A stretch of 64,000 bases of DNA from NCBI GenBank assembly GCA_023101885.1, contig JALPQD010000415.1:1238520-1302519 (forward strand). Direction: 5' to 3'. Numbering within the stretch: position 1 is the first letter of the stretch; each line of letters starts with the position of its first letter. The position numbers and the translations under genes are program-made. Source of the DNA: Typhlomys cinereus. Lineage: Eukaryota; Chordata; Mammalia; Rodentia; Platacanthomyidae. Shown here one piece after another: positions 34,640 to 44,680 of the stretch. Below the pieces are notes generated by a model that saw only the letters and a program-made list of their open reading frames with translations, did no database searches and was not told the origin of the DNA.

Positions 34640-35130
34640 AGTGAGAGAAGTGAAGCTTGTTAGATCTGTGCTAAACACAAAATGGCTCAAGCTGCCCCTC
34701 ACCAATGTACCCATTCAGACAAAGAACCCTGCACAGTTCCCAGGACACATAGATAAGTTGGCCCCGCCCTCCCAAGGACAGCTCCACAGCCCTAAAGCAC
34801 CTGCAGCTAAGATAAACTGGCACATTCTCCTAAGGACTTTTTCACCCACCCTGAGACAAGCCCCACTTCTCATCCCGGTCACATGACCATGTCCAATAAG
34901 AGACCTCAAAACTAGATCTTTCTCTGTCTTTCTGTCTCTGTCTCTGTGTGTGTGTGTGTCTGTCTGTCTGTCTCTCTGTCTCTCTTTCTACTCCTCCTCC
35001 GCGTCTCTCTGCCTATCTGCTTCTCTGTCTGTTTCTGAAATAGCCATGCTATTTGCCTATTTTGTCCTCCTGCTTGCTTGACAAAAGCCTCCTTTGCATA
35101 TTATGTGCTGGTTTTGATATGACTTTGTAT
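34640..35130 (+). mobile_element. Probable endogenous retrovirus LTR
   Basis: Features expected of an ERV LTR U3-R: two related ~40-bp units (AGATAAGTTGGCCCCGCCCT / AAGATAAACTGGCACATTCT, each followed by CC.AAGGAC), a CCAAT box at 34891, a TCTG/TCTC microsatellite at 34920-34995 and a final AAAGCCTCCTTTGCATATT. Clear TG...CA ends and a target-site duplication were not found, and there is no internal region. Class not assigned. Confidence 0.42.
34920..34995 (+). repeat. (TCTG/TCTC)n microsatellite
   Basis: Mixed TCTG, TGTG and TCTC units. Confidence 0.9.
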
Positions 35131-35389
35131 CCCTAATCATTCCGAGGTAGGGGGGCCTTCCCAAAAGATCCCACAGAGCTTCTTCCACTGTCAGTTTGCC
35201 CAGTGATGCACTGTCCAAGGGAAAATTCTTTAATCCAGATACAGAGAATTTGAGGTTTTTTTCTGAGCTTTGCAAAGCTGTGTGATGAATACCAGGTCAA
35301 ATTAAATTGCAGCCTGAGATTCTCTCTCAAAAAAAAAGTCCAAAGGAAAAAATGTAAAACTAGTAAATTCATCAAAAATCACTGATCAT

Positions 35390-35580
35390 ACATTCACACA
35401 AAAGGATACTCCTGCGGATGGGAGGGGGGAAGGGGGAAGCACTGGGAGAAAGGGAAGGAGAGAGAGGCTTGAAAGGAAGGGGAAAAGGGGGGTAAAGGGC
35501 AAGGGGGAACTGGGGAGGGATAGAGGGACGGAGAAGACAGGGCTTGTATGATTGGGAATAAAAAAAGAAACGTGGGAGAA
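35390..35580 (+). mobile_element. 191-bp truncated L1 3' end with target-site duplication
   Basis: The insert holds only the last part of an L1 3' UTR: AGGATACTCCTGCGGATGGG, a G-rich tract (35425-35540), GGCTTGTATGATTGGGAATA and a short A-rich tail. It is flanked by AAAAATCACTGATCAT (35374-35389) and AAAAATCACTGAACAT (35581-35596), 15 of 16 matching. The 3' end is spelled differently from the young L1s (older subfamily). Confidence 0.82.
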
Positions 35581-35596
35581 AAAAATCACTGAACAT

Positions 35597-36018
35597 GTTC
35601 AAAATACAACCATGCTTGATATTTTCCTGAAAAACAAAATGGCTATGCATAATTAACAAATTATATTGGTGATAGAAAACTATCACACTGAATGAAGCCT
35701 TGTCTCAGGTGTATTTGGGACAATACCCTACATAGATTGTACAGAGATTAGAAGCAGCAGAAGATGAAATGCAGAGTCTACCTGCCTAGAGGATAAGACT
35801 TGCTTTTTTAATAAAAATTTAGCTCTAAAACTTTCTATAGCCAATGAAATATAGGTCCACTACTGATAATGGAGATGTGGGAACTTTAACAAAGGTAAAA
35901 GAGAAAGGAAATCCTTATCAAATGCCACGACTTGTATGCAATAGTGTTTCTGTGCTGCCTGTATAACCCTGAGCAGTCTCATAGAATTTTTTGACTATTC
36001 AAGACAGTGCCCGTATAT
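35597..36018. other. Noncoding, nothing recognised
   Basis: No supported feature. Confidence 0.5.
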
Positions 36019-36642
36019 CATAACTCTTTTTATTATTATTATTATTATTTTATTTCTGCTCATACAAATTTAATAGATAGACCAGTCCCCTCCCTCCCTC
36101 CTCCTCCCCCCGAACCCCCTCTCCCCTCGTCTTCCTCCCCATCCCCCAGTCCCTCCCCCCAATTTTCCAGAGAGTCCTTTATTGTGTATGCCTGACTCTC
36201 CACTGGGTCCTCCTCTCCGGTGACGTGCAAGGAGCCAGTGGCATTTCCCTGAACCCTTTCCCGTGTTCTCCTTAAGCATAGGAATACTACTATGGCTGCC
36301 AATCCCTTGCCTCCAAGGATCTTGATGCCTTTAGCAGATGCTAGACTTTGTGAGGTCAGTAGTGTGTTGGACATTGTGCAGGGCATGCAAAGTCCTATTA
36401 GGATTGCTTTGGCCCTAACAAGTGTTGAGAATCTTGCAAATCATTGCTCCTCCCATCCTTGTGCTCTTACAATCTTACCGCCCCCTCTTCCGCAAATGTC
36501 CCTGAGCTTCAGGATGGGGAGAGATTCGGCTGGCCTAGTTCTATGTGGTTGATATAGAGTCTCTGAAGTTCTGGATTGTGGTTTGTTAATTTTTCTTTTG
36601 CAGTTTTGCTGCTCCTGCAATGCCCTTCACTCCATAACTCTT
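36019..36642 (-). mobile_element. Truncated L1 3' end (604 bp) with 10-bp target-site duplication
   Basis: Reverse L1 3' UTR. The TTA-repeat tail (36029-36052) leads into TTTCTGCTCATACAAATTTA, a C-rich tract, TCCGGTGACGTGCAAGGAGC and so on to GCAATGCCCTTCACTC, which in the young L1 is the GGGCATTGCAGGAGCAGC block of the 3' UTR (3316). The insert is flanked by CATAACTCTT at 36019-36028 and at 36633-36642, identical. ORF2 is entirely missing; frames across the C-rich tract are not genes. Confidence 0.9.
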
Positions 36643-38029
36643 AAGTTTCCACATGAAGCAGAATTCATAATTTGGGCATTTTAATTTCCAAGCTGTTTTG
36701 GTGACATTAGGTCACTGATGACGATAATTATGTTTTAAAAGTCATAATAATTAAATGTGTGTTGTATGACCCTATGATATTTATAGAATTGCTTTGTATA
36801 GTAAACGCATGCCATGCTAACTTCCTGGGACATGTGAAGACACAGGATATTCATTGCCTACACTGTAAAATGTATCATCTGTTCATTTGTTCATTCATTT
36901 AAAGTGGTAAAAGAGAATAATAACTAAAGATGGCTGTAAAAGAACCAGGTTTTGACATGCTTCCCTAATTTCAATAACCATCCAAGACAAGAGAAATCTC
37001 TATAGACACTCTGTCTATATTTTCCATGTTGTAGGTTACCTTTCTACTCTCTTCTACCTCAATTTTCACCATCTTTGCCCATGGTAAAGTCTTAAACTTT
37101 GGAAAAATGATACAAAATGAAGAGTTCTATAAAGTCTTCATAAATACTAGAAATGTATTCATTTTTTGCTCTTAAAACACTATCTAGTAAACATTTTATG
37201 AATTCTTTTGTCATTTTGAATATATCTCTGGCAAGATACAGCTAACTCTTAAGTGAACACTCAATAGCAGGTCTATGAAATTGCTAAAATGTTTGATTAG
37301 GGTAAACTTAGCCTCTTACTTAATGCTCTTTCTGAGTCAGATAAAAATAGACAATGCCTACAATATAGTTTACAGGTAAAGAGTTTGTGTCATCATTATT
37401 AAACTCCTATAGTCTAGGGAAAAATGAGGGTATTGCTTGCAAAAGGAGAAGCAAAGACAATCTCAGCTCTTAATGTTTATTTTATACCATACCCTTTACA
37501 ACAGAAATTCAGATTATTGATCGGCATTGCCAGATTCCATTTCCTTGAGTCCCGTGAGAGTAAAAATTGCAGACTGAGATAAACTAAAAGTACCAAGTTC
37601 ATCATGTTTAAAACTGCTTTTTCAGGGTCTTGCTTTCTCTCTGCTAGCAAGGGCTGTTCTTCTTCTACTGAGAGGTTGTAATTGCAAAATGGATGGGGGA
37701 AAACAAAAAGGAAAAAAGAAATGGCAGTTGCGGTCTGATGTGGTCCAGTCTGTGATGTGTGTCTACAAGATTTATGTCCTGATTAAAGAATCCTTGATTG
37801 AATTTTCTGATAGAAAATACTGTTGGTCATTGGCACATGTCCACATATTCTTTGATCCAAAGTCTGTTCCCTGCCTGTTGCTCTGAGAAACTTAAAGTTC
37901 TAGGGACAGAAAAATACTGTCAAGTAGAAAGGAGACCAAATGTATCTATAAGGCAGACATGGAGATTTAATGATGATAATTCAATAAAGATTCTCTTTTG
38001 TATTTTTTTTCAGTCGGCATCTCCTTCAT
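36643..38029. other. Noncoding, nothing recognised
   Basis: The stretch 36660-36780 (GGTGACATTAGGTCACTGATGACG) has a CNE-like texture but nothing firmer. No gene recognised. Confidence 0.5.
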
Positions 38030-38140
38030 TTAGTTCCTCACTTCTTGCTCAATTATTTAGGAAATGTTCCTTTTTGTGTACTGAGCATGCTTTTAGGCGC
38101 TTGGACGAATTGGTGAACAGTAGGAAGGGGATAGTGCTGA
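38030..38140 (+). repeat. Possible ancient repeat relic
   Basis: TGTACTGAGCATGCTTTTAG, GCGCTTGGACGAATTGGTGAAC resembles the widespread ancient mammalian motif around tgtgccaGGCACTGTGCTAGGCGCTTGGGGA...GTGAACA. Too short to be sure. Confidence 0.3.
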
Positions 38141-39476
38141 ACTACTTTTTAATGAGAATGATTGGCACTGAATAAGAAAATATGTGACTACGTGAGATTT
38201 CCAGTGAGAAAAGGAAAGAAAAAACTTTATTTTGAAGAGATTAAAAGTGATGATGAGATTAGATGTAGGTGAGAAAAGGCTTATTAGGGAAAGTTTGATA
38301 TAAACTGTCACAGCGATCTACAAGAAATGGAATTTTTGAGTAGGGAGCAGGGAAGGAAGAGTTAGCTCCAGAACATTCCCTATAAACTTACACATCTAAA
38401 TTCATAATGTATAATTGAACTTGGCTTTATAGAGGCCCCCAAGTGACGGGTGGGGTATCCTGGGTGTGAGGAGGTAGTATGGGTTGGAAGCATGAAATGA
38501 GACATAAAATCTACAGTTTCCTGATGATCTCCAAATACTGCCATTTGTATCACCTGGGAAATCCTAAAACTGTAAGTACCCAGCAGGAATTTGACACCAT
38601 TTCAGCAAGAATTCCCATTGATCTTTATATTAGGCAGCTGAGAATCATTCAGGCAATATACCAGTTTCGTGCAATTTGCCAACTTGACAACTAAAGGCTA
38701 AGACTTTGAGCACATGCATGAAGAATTGTTTGCAATAATAAGAATCATTTGCAATAATAAGAATCATTTGCAATAATAAGAATTAAGGCAACTCTTGAGC
38801 AAAACTGTGGAGGTTATCTCATTGATGTGGAATGATCCAGTGCATAGTGGGTGGGCCATTCCCTAGGTCAGTAGAAAAGATATGAGCACTGCTTCAACAT
38901 TTTGACATACAGGTCTGCAAGTATACTGGCAAGTAAGAAAGAATGTCCTCTTACCGAGACAGGATGTGCCAGTTTTCCCTTGCTCCTGATGTGAGTATGA
39001 ACTCTACCTGCCCTGCTGATGAAATGCAGCTAAGAAGTGTGAGCCAGGATGAACTAAGTTATTGTGGTTATGCATTCGTATCTGCAACAGAAGAGAAATT
39101 GGAATACATGGGTCCACATGTGTCTGCTAGACACAGAATCAATCTGGCTTTTTTTTTGTAGCTGTTGAATATCTTCTGCATTCTCACTTGAGACTGAAAC
39201 ATAAGGATCTTCCAGACTCACTGATAAACAGCACCTTCTCATCACTTCAACTTTATAAATACTGAACTCTGCTCTTCTAAATTCACTTTCACACTTTCAT
39301 AGAGACCTGTCAAGCTATTACTATTCTTGTTTCTGCGATGGTCCACTTGCTCTGTCTTCTTATGTTTACTCGATCACAGACCCAATCACTCCTGATTCCT
39401 TAAAGTCCCCAGGGTCAGTCACCCCTGAAATACAAGACAGGTACTTGAAACCATGAACTCACTTTCTTTTCCAGAT
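38141..39476. other. Noncoding; contains a short 19-bp tandem repeat
   Basis: No gene recognised. See 38729-38783. Confidence 0.5.
38729..38783. repeat. 19-bp tandem repeat, 2.9 copies
   Basis: TTTGCAATAATAAGAATCA at 38729 and 38748, then 17 bases of a third unit at 38767-38783, with no mismatch. Confidence 0.97.
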
Positions 39477-39775
39477 GGAATGGGAAACTTTTTTTTTATT
39501 TCCACTCATACAAACTTAGCAGGTACACCGGTCCCCTCCCTGCCTCCATTCCCCACCCCCCTGTACCCCCCTCCGCTCCCCCCTCCCTCTCCATCCCCCC
39601 CAGTGCCTCCCCTTCTCATCTTCGGAGCATCCTTTAATGTGCATGCTAAACTCTCCTCTGGGTCCTCTTCTCCAATAAGGTGCAAGAACCCAGTGGCATT
39701 TCCCATAACCCTTTCCTGTGTTCCCCTTAAACATAGGAACACTACTGTGGCTGTCGATCGGAATGGGAAACTTTT
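39477..39775 (-). mobile_element. Truncated L1 3' end (267 bp) with 16-bp target-site duplication
   Basis: A reversed L1 tail: T-run, TTCCACTCATACAAACTTAG, CAGGTACACCGGTCCCC, C-rich tract, GCATGCTAAACTCTCCTCTG, ending at GCTGTCGATC. The flanks are GGAATGGGAAACTTTT at 39477-39492 and 39760-39775, identical over 16 bp. The insert itself is 39493-39759. It also disproves a 174-residue frame at 39453-39977 that reads the C-rich tract as proline-rich protein. Confidence 0.93.
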
Positions 39776-40439
39776 AAATGAATCATTGATAATTTTCAGG
39801 CAAATTTGTCTTCAGTTGATTCCAAGTTTCAGACAGTTCAATCTTGACTTTCGGTTCAACATGAACTTGACTCTGAGGGTTCTGAGAGCTTCTAGCTACA
39901 GACATGCTGGGCGTTTTGCGAACAGCATCAGGAAAAGTATTTTTACAAGCTTTTTAAATGTACTTTCTAGTGTTTAAATGTATTTTTAAATGTATTTTCA
40001 AAATATGCAAATTTTAAAATGTGTAATTACACTTCCAAAGTCCCATGTACTAGCTCTCAAAACCGTTATTGATAAATTATTATTGAGAAGTCATTGATGA
40101 GAAACGTTGGGGCCTGGAGGCACCATGGAAAAGTCCAAAGGCCCAAGATAGCCTACTCCCTTATCTCAGGAAGTTAATAAACTTTGTGGAAACTGGGGAG
40201 AAAGAAGAGTTTACTTGATTTTGGGTTATCAAAGGGAGACTTTAAGAACTTGGCATAATATTGAAGGCATTGCTAACATTAGATATTAGCGTGCTCTCAG
40301 TTTTTTCTCCTGTCCTTTTGACTAAGGGCTTTTCTGGTCCAGAAGCAAAAGGTGTTTATTTCTCCATATTTCATTACTTTGAATGGAATGTGTGGCAGTC
40401 AGGACAAAGGAGCCAAGTAAAATAAGATTCAATTCCACT
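39776..40439. other. Noncoding, nothing recognised
   Basis: No supported feature. Confidence 0.5.
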
Positions 40440-40800
40440 GTGTCCATTTACCCGATCCCGTGAGATTAACCCCGCTGTAACACAATTCTCATTAGAAGAT
40501 TTTGTTTCCCTCTAGGACATTGCCTTCCTGGTGCCCTGATCTGAAATCGGAGTTTTATGAATCTTGATTACCTTGTGGAAAATGAAATGTATCAGAGAAT
40601 TCCACTTTGCATCTATTTGTGTGGGGGAGTTACATTTATTTCCTGCCAGCATCAGCAAGTCTGATTTTAGAGAATGCAGCTCATTAGAATAAGTTGCCCA
40701 TATTAGAATAATGCGGCTCCATTCCCCCCTGCCAGCTGCTCACAGTGTCGCGATGCTACCGGAGAGCCATGGGGAAAACCCGAGCATATTTACTCCTTTA
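40440..40800. promoter_or_regulatory. Best candidate conserved noncoding element of the window
   Basis: A repeat-free block with retained CpGs (ACCCGATCCCGTGAGATTAA, CCCCGCTGTAACACAATTC, GTGTCGCGATGCTACCGG) in a CpG-poor region. It has paired CATTAGAATAAG/CATATTAGAATAATG elements (near 40682 and 40700), TAAT homeodomain cores and a CAGCTG E-box at 40732. There is no open frame, tail or repeat structure. The texture is typical of a developmental enhancer, but conservation could not be measured. Confidence 0.35.
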
Positions 40801-41237
40801 GCCTGATTTTGTTGAGGTGAGATATTTTTACAAACAGAGAGCTCTCTGAGCCAAGGTGCAGACCTGCTCTGTGTGGGGCCCAGTGCAAGGGAATGGCCCA
40901 TGAGAAACAGAAGTACTGTTATGGGGCCCCAAACCCAACCACAAAAGCACGGGGGGAGTTGATAAGTAGGTCAGCATTGAAGTAACCCTACTGACCTGTT
41001 TTGACTCTCCTTTCTTCCTCCAGTTTGAGGTGATAGCAATAAAGTATTTTCCCCCTGTGCTCAAAATATACTCAATTCCATTTTTTTTTCCCATATCTTT
41101 CCTTCCACATGTACAGTATAGACCACTGGATTTCCAATGTTTGTTAAGATTTTACAGTGTTGGAATCTTTGTGCTGACAATACTAATGTTCTCCAAAATG
41201 ATCTCTCCCTTTAAAGTTTAGAGTCTATCACTCTTAT

Positions 41238-41325
41238 CATCACACACATGTATACCCACAAAACACACATACATATACACATACATATATACACACATAA
41301 TATAAATGCACAAGTACATACACAT
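41238..41325 (+). repeat. Degenerate (CA/TACA)n
   Basis: ACACATACATATACACATAC-type low-complexity repeat just before the MaLR fragment. Confidence 0.85.
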
Positions 41326-41470
41326 CTTTCTCTGCTTCATGACTGTGGATGCGCTACCCCTAGCTGCTTCAACCTCCTGCTGCCTTGACTGTCCTGCCCG
41401 AATGGATTATCTCTGGAACTGTGGGCTAAGACAAACCCCTTCTCCTTGAAGTTGCCTTGGTCACCATCAG
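41326..41470 (+). mobile_element. MaLR LTR fragment
   Basis: TCTCTGCTTCATGACTGTGG, ATGCGCTACCCCTAGCTGCT, TCAACCTCCTGCTGCCTTGA, GGAACTGTGGGCTAAGACAA and ACCCCTTCTCCTTGAAGTTG follow the 3' half of the MaLR LTR (TCTCTGCTTCCTGACTGTGG...AAACTGTGAGCC.AAATAAACCC.TTCTCCCTTAAGTTG). It is cut by the L1 that follows. Confidence 0.68.
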
Positions 41471-41977
41471 AAGATTGTAGGAGCCTAAAGATGGAGAGGA
41501 CCAACGATACGCATGATACTCCACATGAGTTAGGACTGCAGCAGCCAGGATTGGACTTTGCCTGACCTGCACAATGGCTGACATGTGAACTACACCTCAA
41601 AGTCTAGCATGGATCACAGGGGAGGAGGCTCCAGGCAGTAGGATCCTTAGAGGCAAGGCATTAAACAGTCATAATAGAGTTCCCATACTAATGGGGAGCC
41701 CAAGAAGGGACTCTAGGCTATGCCACTGAGTCTGAACCTCACTAGGGTGGAGGACACAGAGGGAAGTTTGGCTTTCACATAAAAGGATGTTCTGGGGGAT
41801 AGGATGGAGGAAGGGGGAGGCATTGAAGAAAAGGAGGGAGGAAGGGAGTTGAAAGAAAGGGGGGAAGGAGGAGAGTGCAATGGGGGATAACTGGGAAGGG
41901 AGAGGACTGGGGTACCTATTGAACTTACATGATTAGGGAAAAAAAAGTGGGAGAAAAAAATAAAAAAGAAGAGAAAC
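41471..41977 (+). mobile_element. Truncated older L1 3' UTR
   Basis: AAGATTGTAGGAGCCTAAAG, GATACGCATGATACTCCACA, TGAGTTAGGACTGCAG, GACTTTGCCTGACCTGCACA, GTCTAGCATGG, then a G-rich tract (41775-41910), GAACTTACATGATTAGGG and an A-rich tail to 41977. The order matches 3450-3890 of the first L1, but with many substitutions. No duplication found. Confidence 0.83.
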
Positions 41978-42304
41978 TAAGAAGCCTCCTTACCTGCTAT
42001 CAAAAATGTTTACCAGCTTACACTGCTGAACCAAGGCATGGTTGGGACATTGTTCATGAAATGCCTTGTGAGATGCATAACACATGGAAAAAATTCTAGA
42101 ATCTCAACATCAGCATCCATCTTTTCGGTTCTGTAAAAGTTGTTGCATAATTGGGCTGCCACACATTTCCTCACTCATTTGACATGGTCACCGGAGCTGC
42201 TGAGTTCCATGTTTGTAACTGAGTCACCCTCTCTTTGATGCATGCATCCTGTGTGTGGCTCATGAAGAACATGAAGGGAGTAAAGAAGAAGAAAGATTTA
42301 ACTG
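41978..42304. other. Noncoding, nothing recognised
   Basis: No supported feature. Confidence 0.5.
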
Positions 42305-42490
42305 TCTACCTGAGTTTTAACCCTGCCTTCGATCTTCTCTACTTTCTAGTATTGTGCAAGTGTCACCTTTTCCATGTCTTGTTCTACCTAAAGGTCTAAC
42401 AGCAATACTCACTCTTTGCACTGGTCAAAATCAAATGAGGTATTGTATATCACAGGCATGGCATACAGTAGATACTCATAGGATATTTTC
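42305..42490 (+). repeat. MIR SINE relic
   Basis: CTTTCTAGTATTGTGCAAGT, CACCTTTTCCATGTCTTGTT, ACAGCAATACTCACTCTTTG, AAATCAAATGAGGTATTGTA, CAGGCATGGCATACAGTAGA and TACTCATAGGATATTTT follow MIR order through to its 3' end. Confidence 0.72.
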
Positions 42491-42576
42491 GCTCTAGGAG
42501 GACAGTTCCATGCTTAAATAGTTTTTTAAAGACCCGCATTTCTGGGGACAATTCTGTATTTTAAATTCCCACACAC

Positions 42577-42875
42577 GGGGGCTGGAGAGGTGGCTTAGGG
42601 GTTAAGCCTCCGCCTTGCAGGCGGAAGGTCCTGAGTTCAGATCCCAGATCCCACGTATAGACGCCAGGCGGAAGCGGGGACAGCCTGCGCTTCTGGTCCT
42701 GGTAGGGCGGAGCCTGTAAATCCCTGGGCAGAAGGAGGTAGAGGCGTCCATGGTGGTTCGCGAATTCGTCCGTGGTTCTACACACACATACACGCACACA
42801 CACACAGACACACACGGGCGCGCACATACACATGCACATGCGCACAGTTGAATAAATAATAATAATTAAAAAAAA
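42577..42875 (+). repeat. Young tRNA-derived SINE with target-site duplication
   Basis: Same element as 24652: A box TGGCTTAGGGG, CGCCTTGCAGGCGGAAGG, B box GGTCCTGAGTTCAGATCCC, ACGTATAGACGCCAGGCGG, GTCCGTGGTTCTACACAC, a CA/CG-rich tract 42779-42845, then GTTGAATAAATAATAATAAT. The flanks are TTAAATTCCCACACAC (42561-42576) and TTAAAATCCCACACAC (42876-42891), 15 of 16. Many CpGs remain, consistent with a recent insertion. Confidence 0.92.
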
Positions 42876-42891
42876 TTAAAATCCCACACAC

Positions 42892-43439
42892 CACTTTTGA
42901 AACAGAATCTTTACCTACTTATCACACTGTCTTGAAATAATTACTTAGTTTAGTTATTGTTAGTCGTCATACTTCAGAATGCTGCTACTTGTTAGGAGAG
43001 ACAAAGAATCACACCCTGACCCTTCAGCTGTGGGACTGTCTATTGTTGCAACTTTTGAATCTTTCTTGTTTCATGCATCATTTATTCAGTAAATACACAA
43101 TGATCTTGGTAATTTAAAGATACTTGCATTGAATAATTTTTGATCTCATAACTTTAAGAGGTTTTTTGGGGGGGGCAGATGCAATGCTCACAAGAGTCAA
43201 GTTGTTAATTAGGATTAAAGTAAATCAGTGTTGATTATTTCATCATTGATATAATATGTATTTTATTCACACACATATGTTCTGCATTCTCATATAGAAG
43301 TTAGAAATCAGAAGAGGAGTGAGTTCTTATCACACTTTGAGTAAGAATCAATGACAGTGTTTTTTGAAATTTATACATTTACTTATTGTGTCATCTTTAA
43401 GTGATATGAATTATTGGAAGCAATATTCCTTGCTCTATT
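42892..43439. other. Noncoding, nothing recognised
   Basis: No supported feature. Confidence 0.5.
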
Positions 43440-43760
43440 CCCTGGCATTGGTAACTATTTCCATTAAGAATTCTGGCTTTTTTCAAAGCACAAGCTCGAT
43501 TCAGAGAGCCTTATATCATCTGCTGGCTTGTGTTCTTCATTGATTCCTCTCAAAATAATTTTATGCACACTGCCCAGGATTGGGAATCCAGACTGTTATT
43601 TCACTGCTAAAAGGAAATAGGACATTTCGGAGGGAACAGAACATCAGCAGCAGCTGTTCAGACCTAATGAAGAGTCTGTCTGCCAGGCAAGTAGTCAAAA
43701 GTAGCATTTATCAAGAGCATTTTATTGGGCACTGGGGGAGAAGGTTCAAAAAACAGCATG
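43440..43760. promoter_or_regulatory. Candidate conserved noncoding block
   Basis: Repeat-free with mixed motifs (GCACAAGCTCGATTCAGAG, AACATCAGCAGCAGCTGTTC with a CAGCTG E-box, AAAATAATTTTATG). Texture-based guess only. Confidence 0.2.
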
Positions 43761-44529
43761 TTCTATTGATCCATGGGAAGTTTATTTTTCTATTCTGTGA
43801 TGTTAGAGTAATCAATTTCTTAAATAAAGCAAAAAAATGCCAGTATTGATAATCCCAAAGATGGTTTAAGTTTTCTAGGACAACAGAGGTATCATATTGA
43901 TGTTGTAATAACACAAATGCCAGGCTTGATTGTGTCTGACACATTCATGGGTAGGTTTTGATTGCTAGAATTAATCCCTCGCAGTGATAAAGATGTTTTC
44001 AAGGTGTTGAGTTTAGGGCTGGCGTATTAGAAGGACATAAAGGACATTTTTATTTTACCCTCCTTTGGTGGCCATAGATACTTCTTTATCACAGAAAGTG
44101 AAGGAAGTAATACCATCAAAGAAACAGAGGGGCTCATGAAAAAAAGCAGAACAAAACCTGCTATATGTACAATAAGGAACACAAAAAATATTACATATTT
44201 TTAGAACTAATTTTCATAGCTAATAATGTTTGTAGCAAAGTTTTATGTGGGTGAATATTTTTGATATTCCCTTGGTAGAGCCGATTTTCCTGCCAAAGAT
44301 CAACATATATTGAACTATGCACTAATCATTTATCCCTGTTAACCAGATCCATCCCTATCATGCACTGAATTTTCCAATGAAATCATAGCTAAGGATATCA
44401 TAGCTGTTTAATTTAGGCAGCTTTATTTCAACCAGAAACACATCATATTGCCACCAAGAACTTCTGTTCTAGTCTGTTTACAGCGTATTTCACAGCAGTC
44501 TCTGATCCAAATGTCTAGTTCAGGGAAAC
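43761..44529. other. Noncoding, nothing recognised
   Basis: No supported feature. Confidence 0.5.
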
Positions 44530-44680
44530 AGCTAAACAAAAGCTTTAATCCATGGACGAGTCTCTAACTTTTATTCCAGCGTTTTATTCACTTGTCTTCA
44601 GAATGAAGATGATAATAAAATAGTCTTTCTCTAAGCATATAAAAGAAACCATACAAAGTCCTAGAGCAATGTAATAGGAT
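44530..44680 (+). repeat. Probable MIR relic
   Basis: TCTTCAGAATGAAGATGATA, ATAAAATAGTCTTTCTC, AAACCATACAAAGTCCTAGA, GCAATGTAATAGG resemble the MIR second half. Strongly decayed. Confidence 0.5.

Noticed and set aside
36007..36386. Frames on both strands rich in proline or glycine
   Set aside because: Reversed L1 3' UTR tract, same explanation; also true at 3608-3935 and 35372-35686.
39453..39977. 174-residue proline-rich frame
   Set aside because: The proline-rich part is the reversed G-rich tract of an L1 3' UTR.
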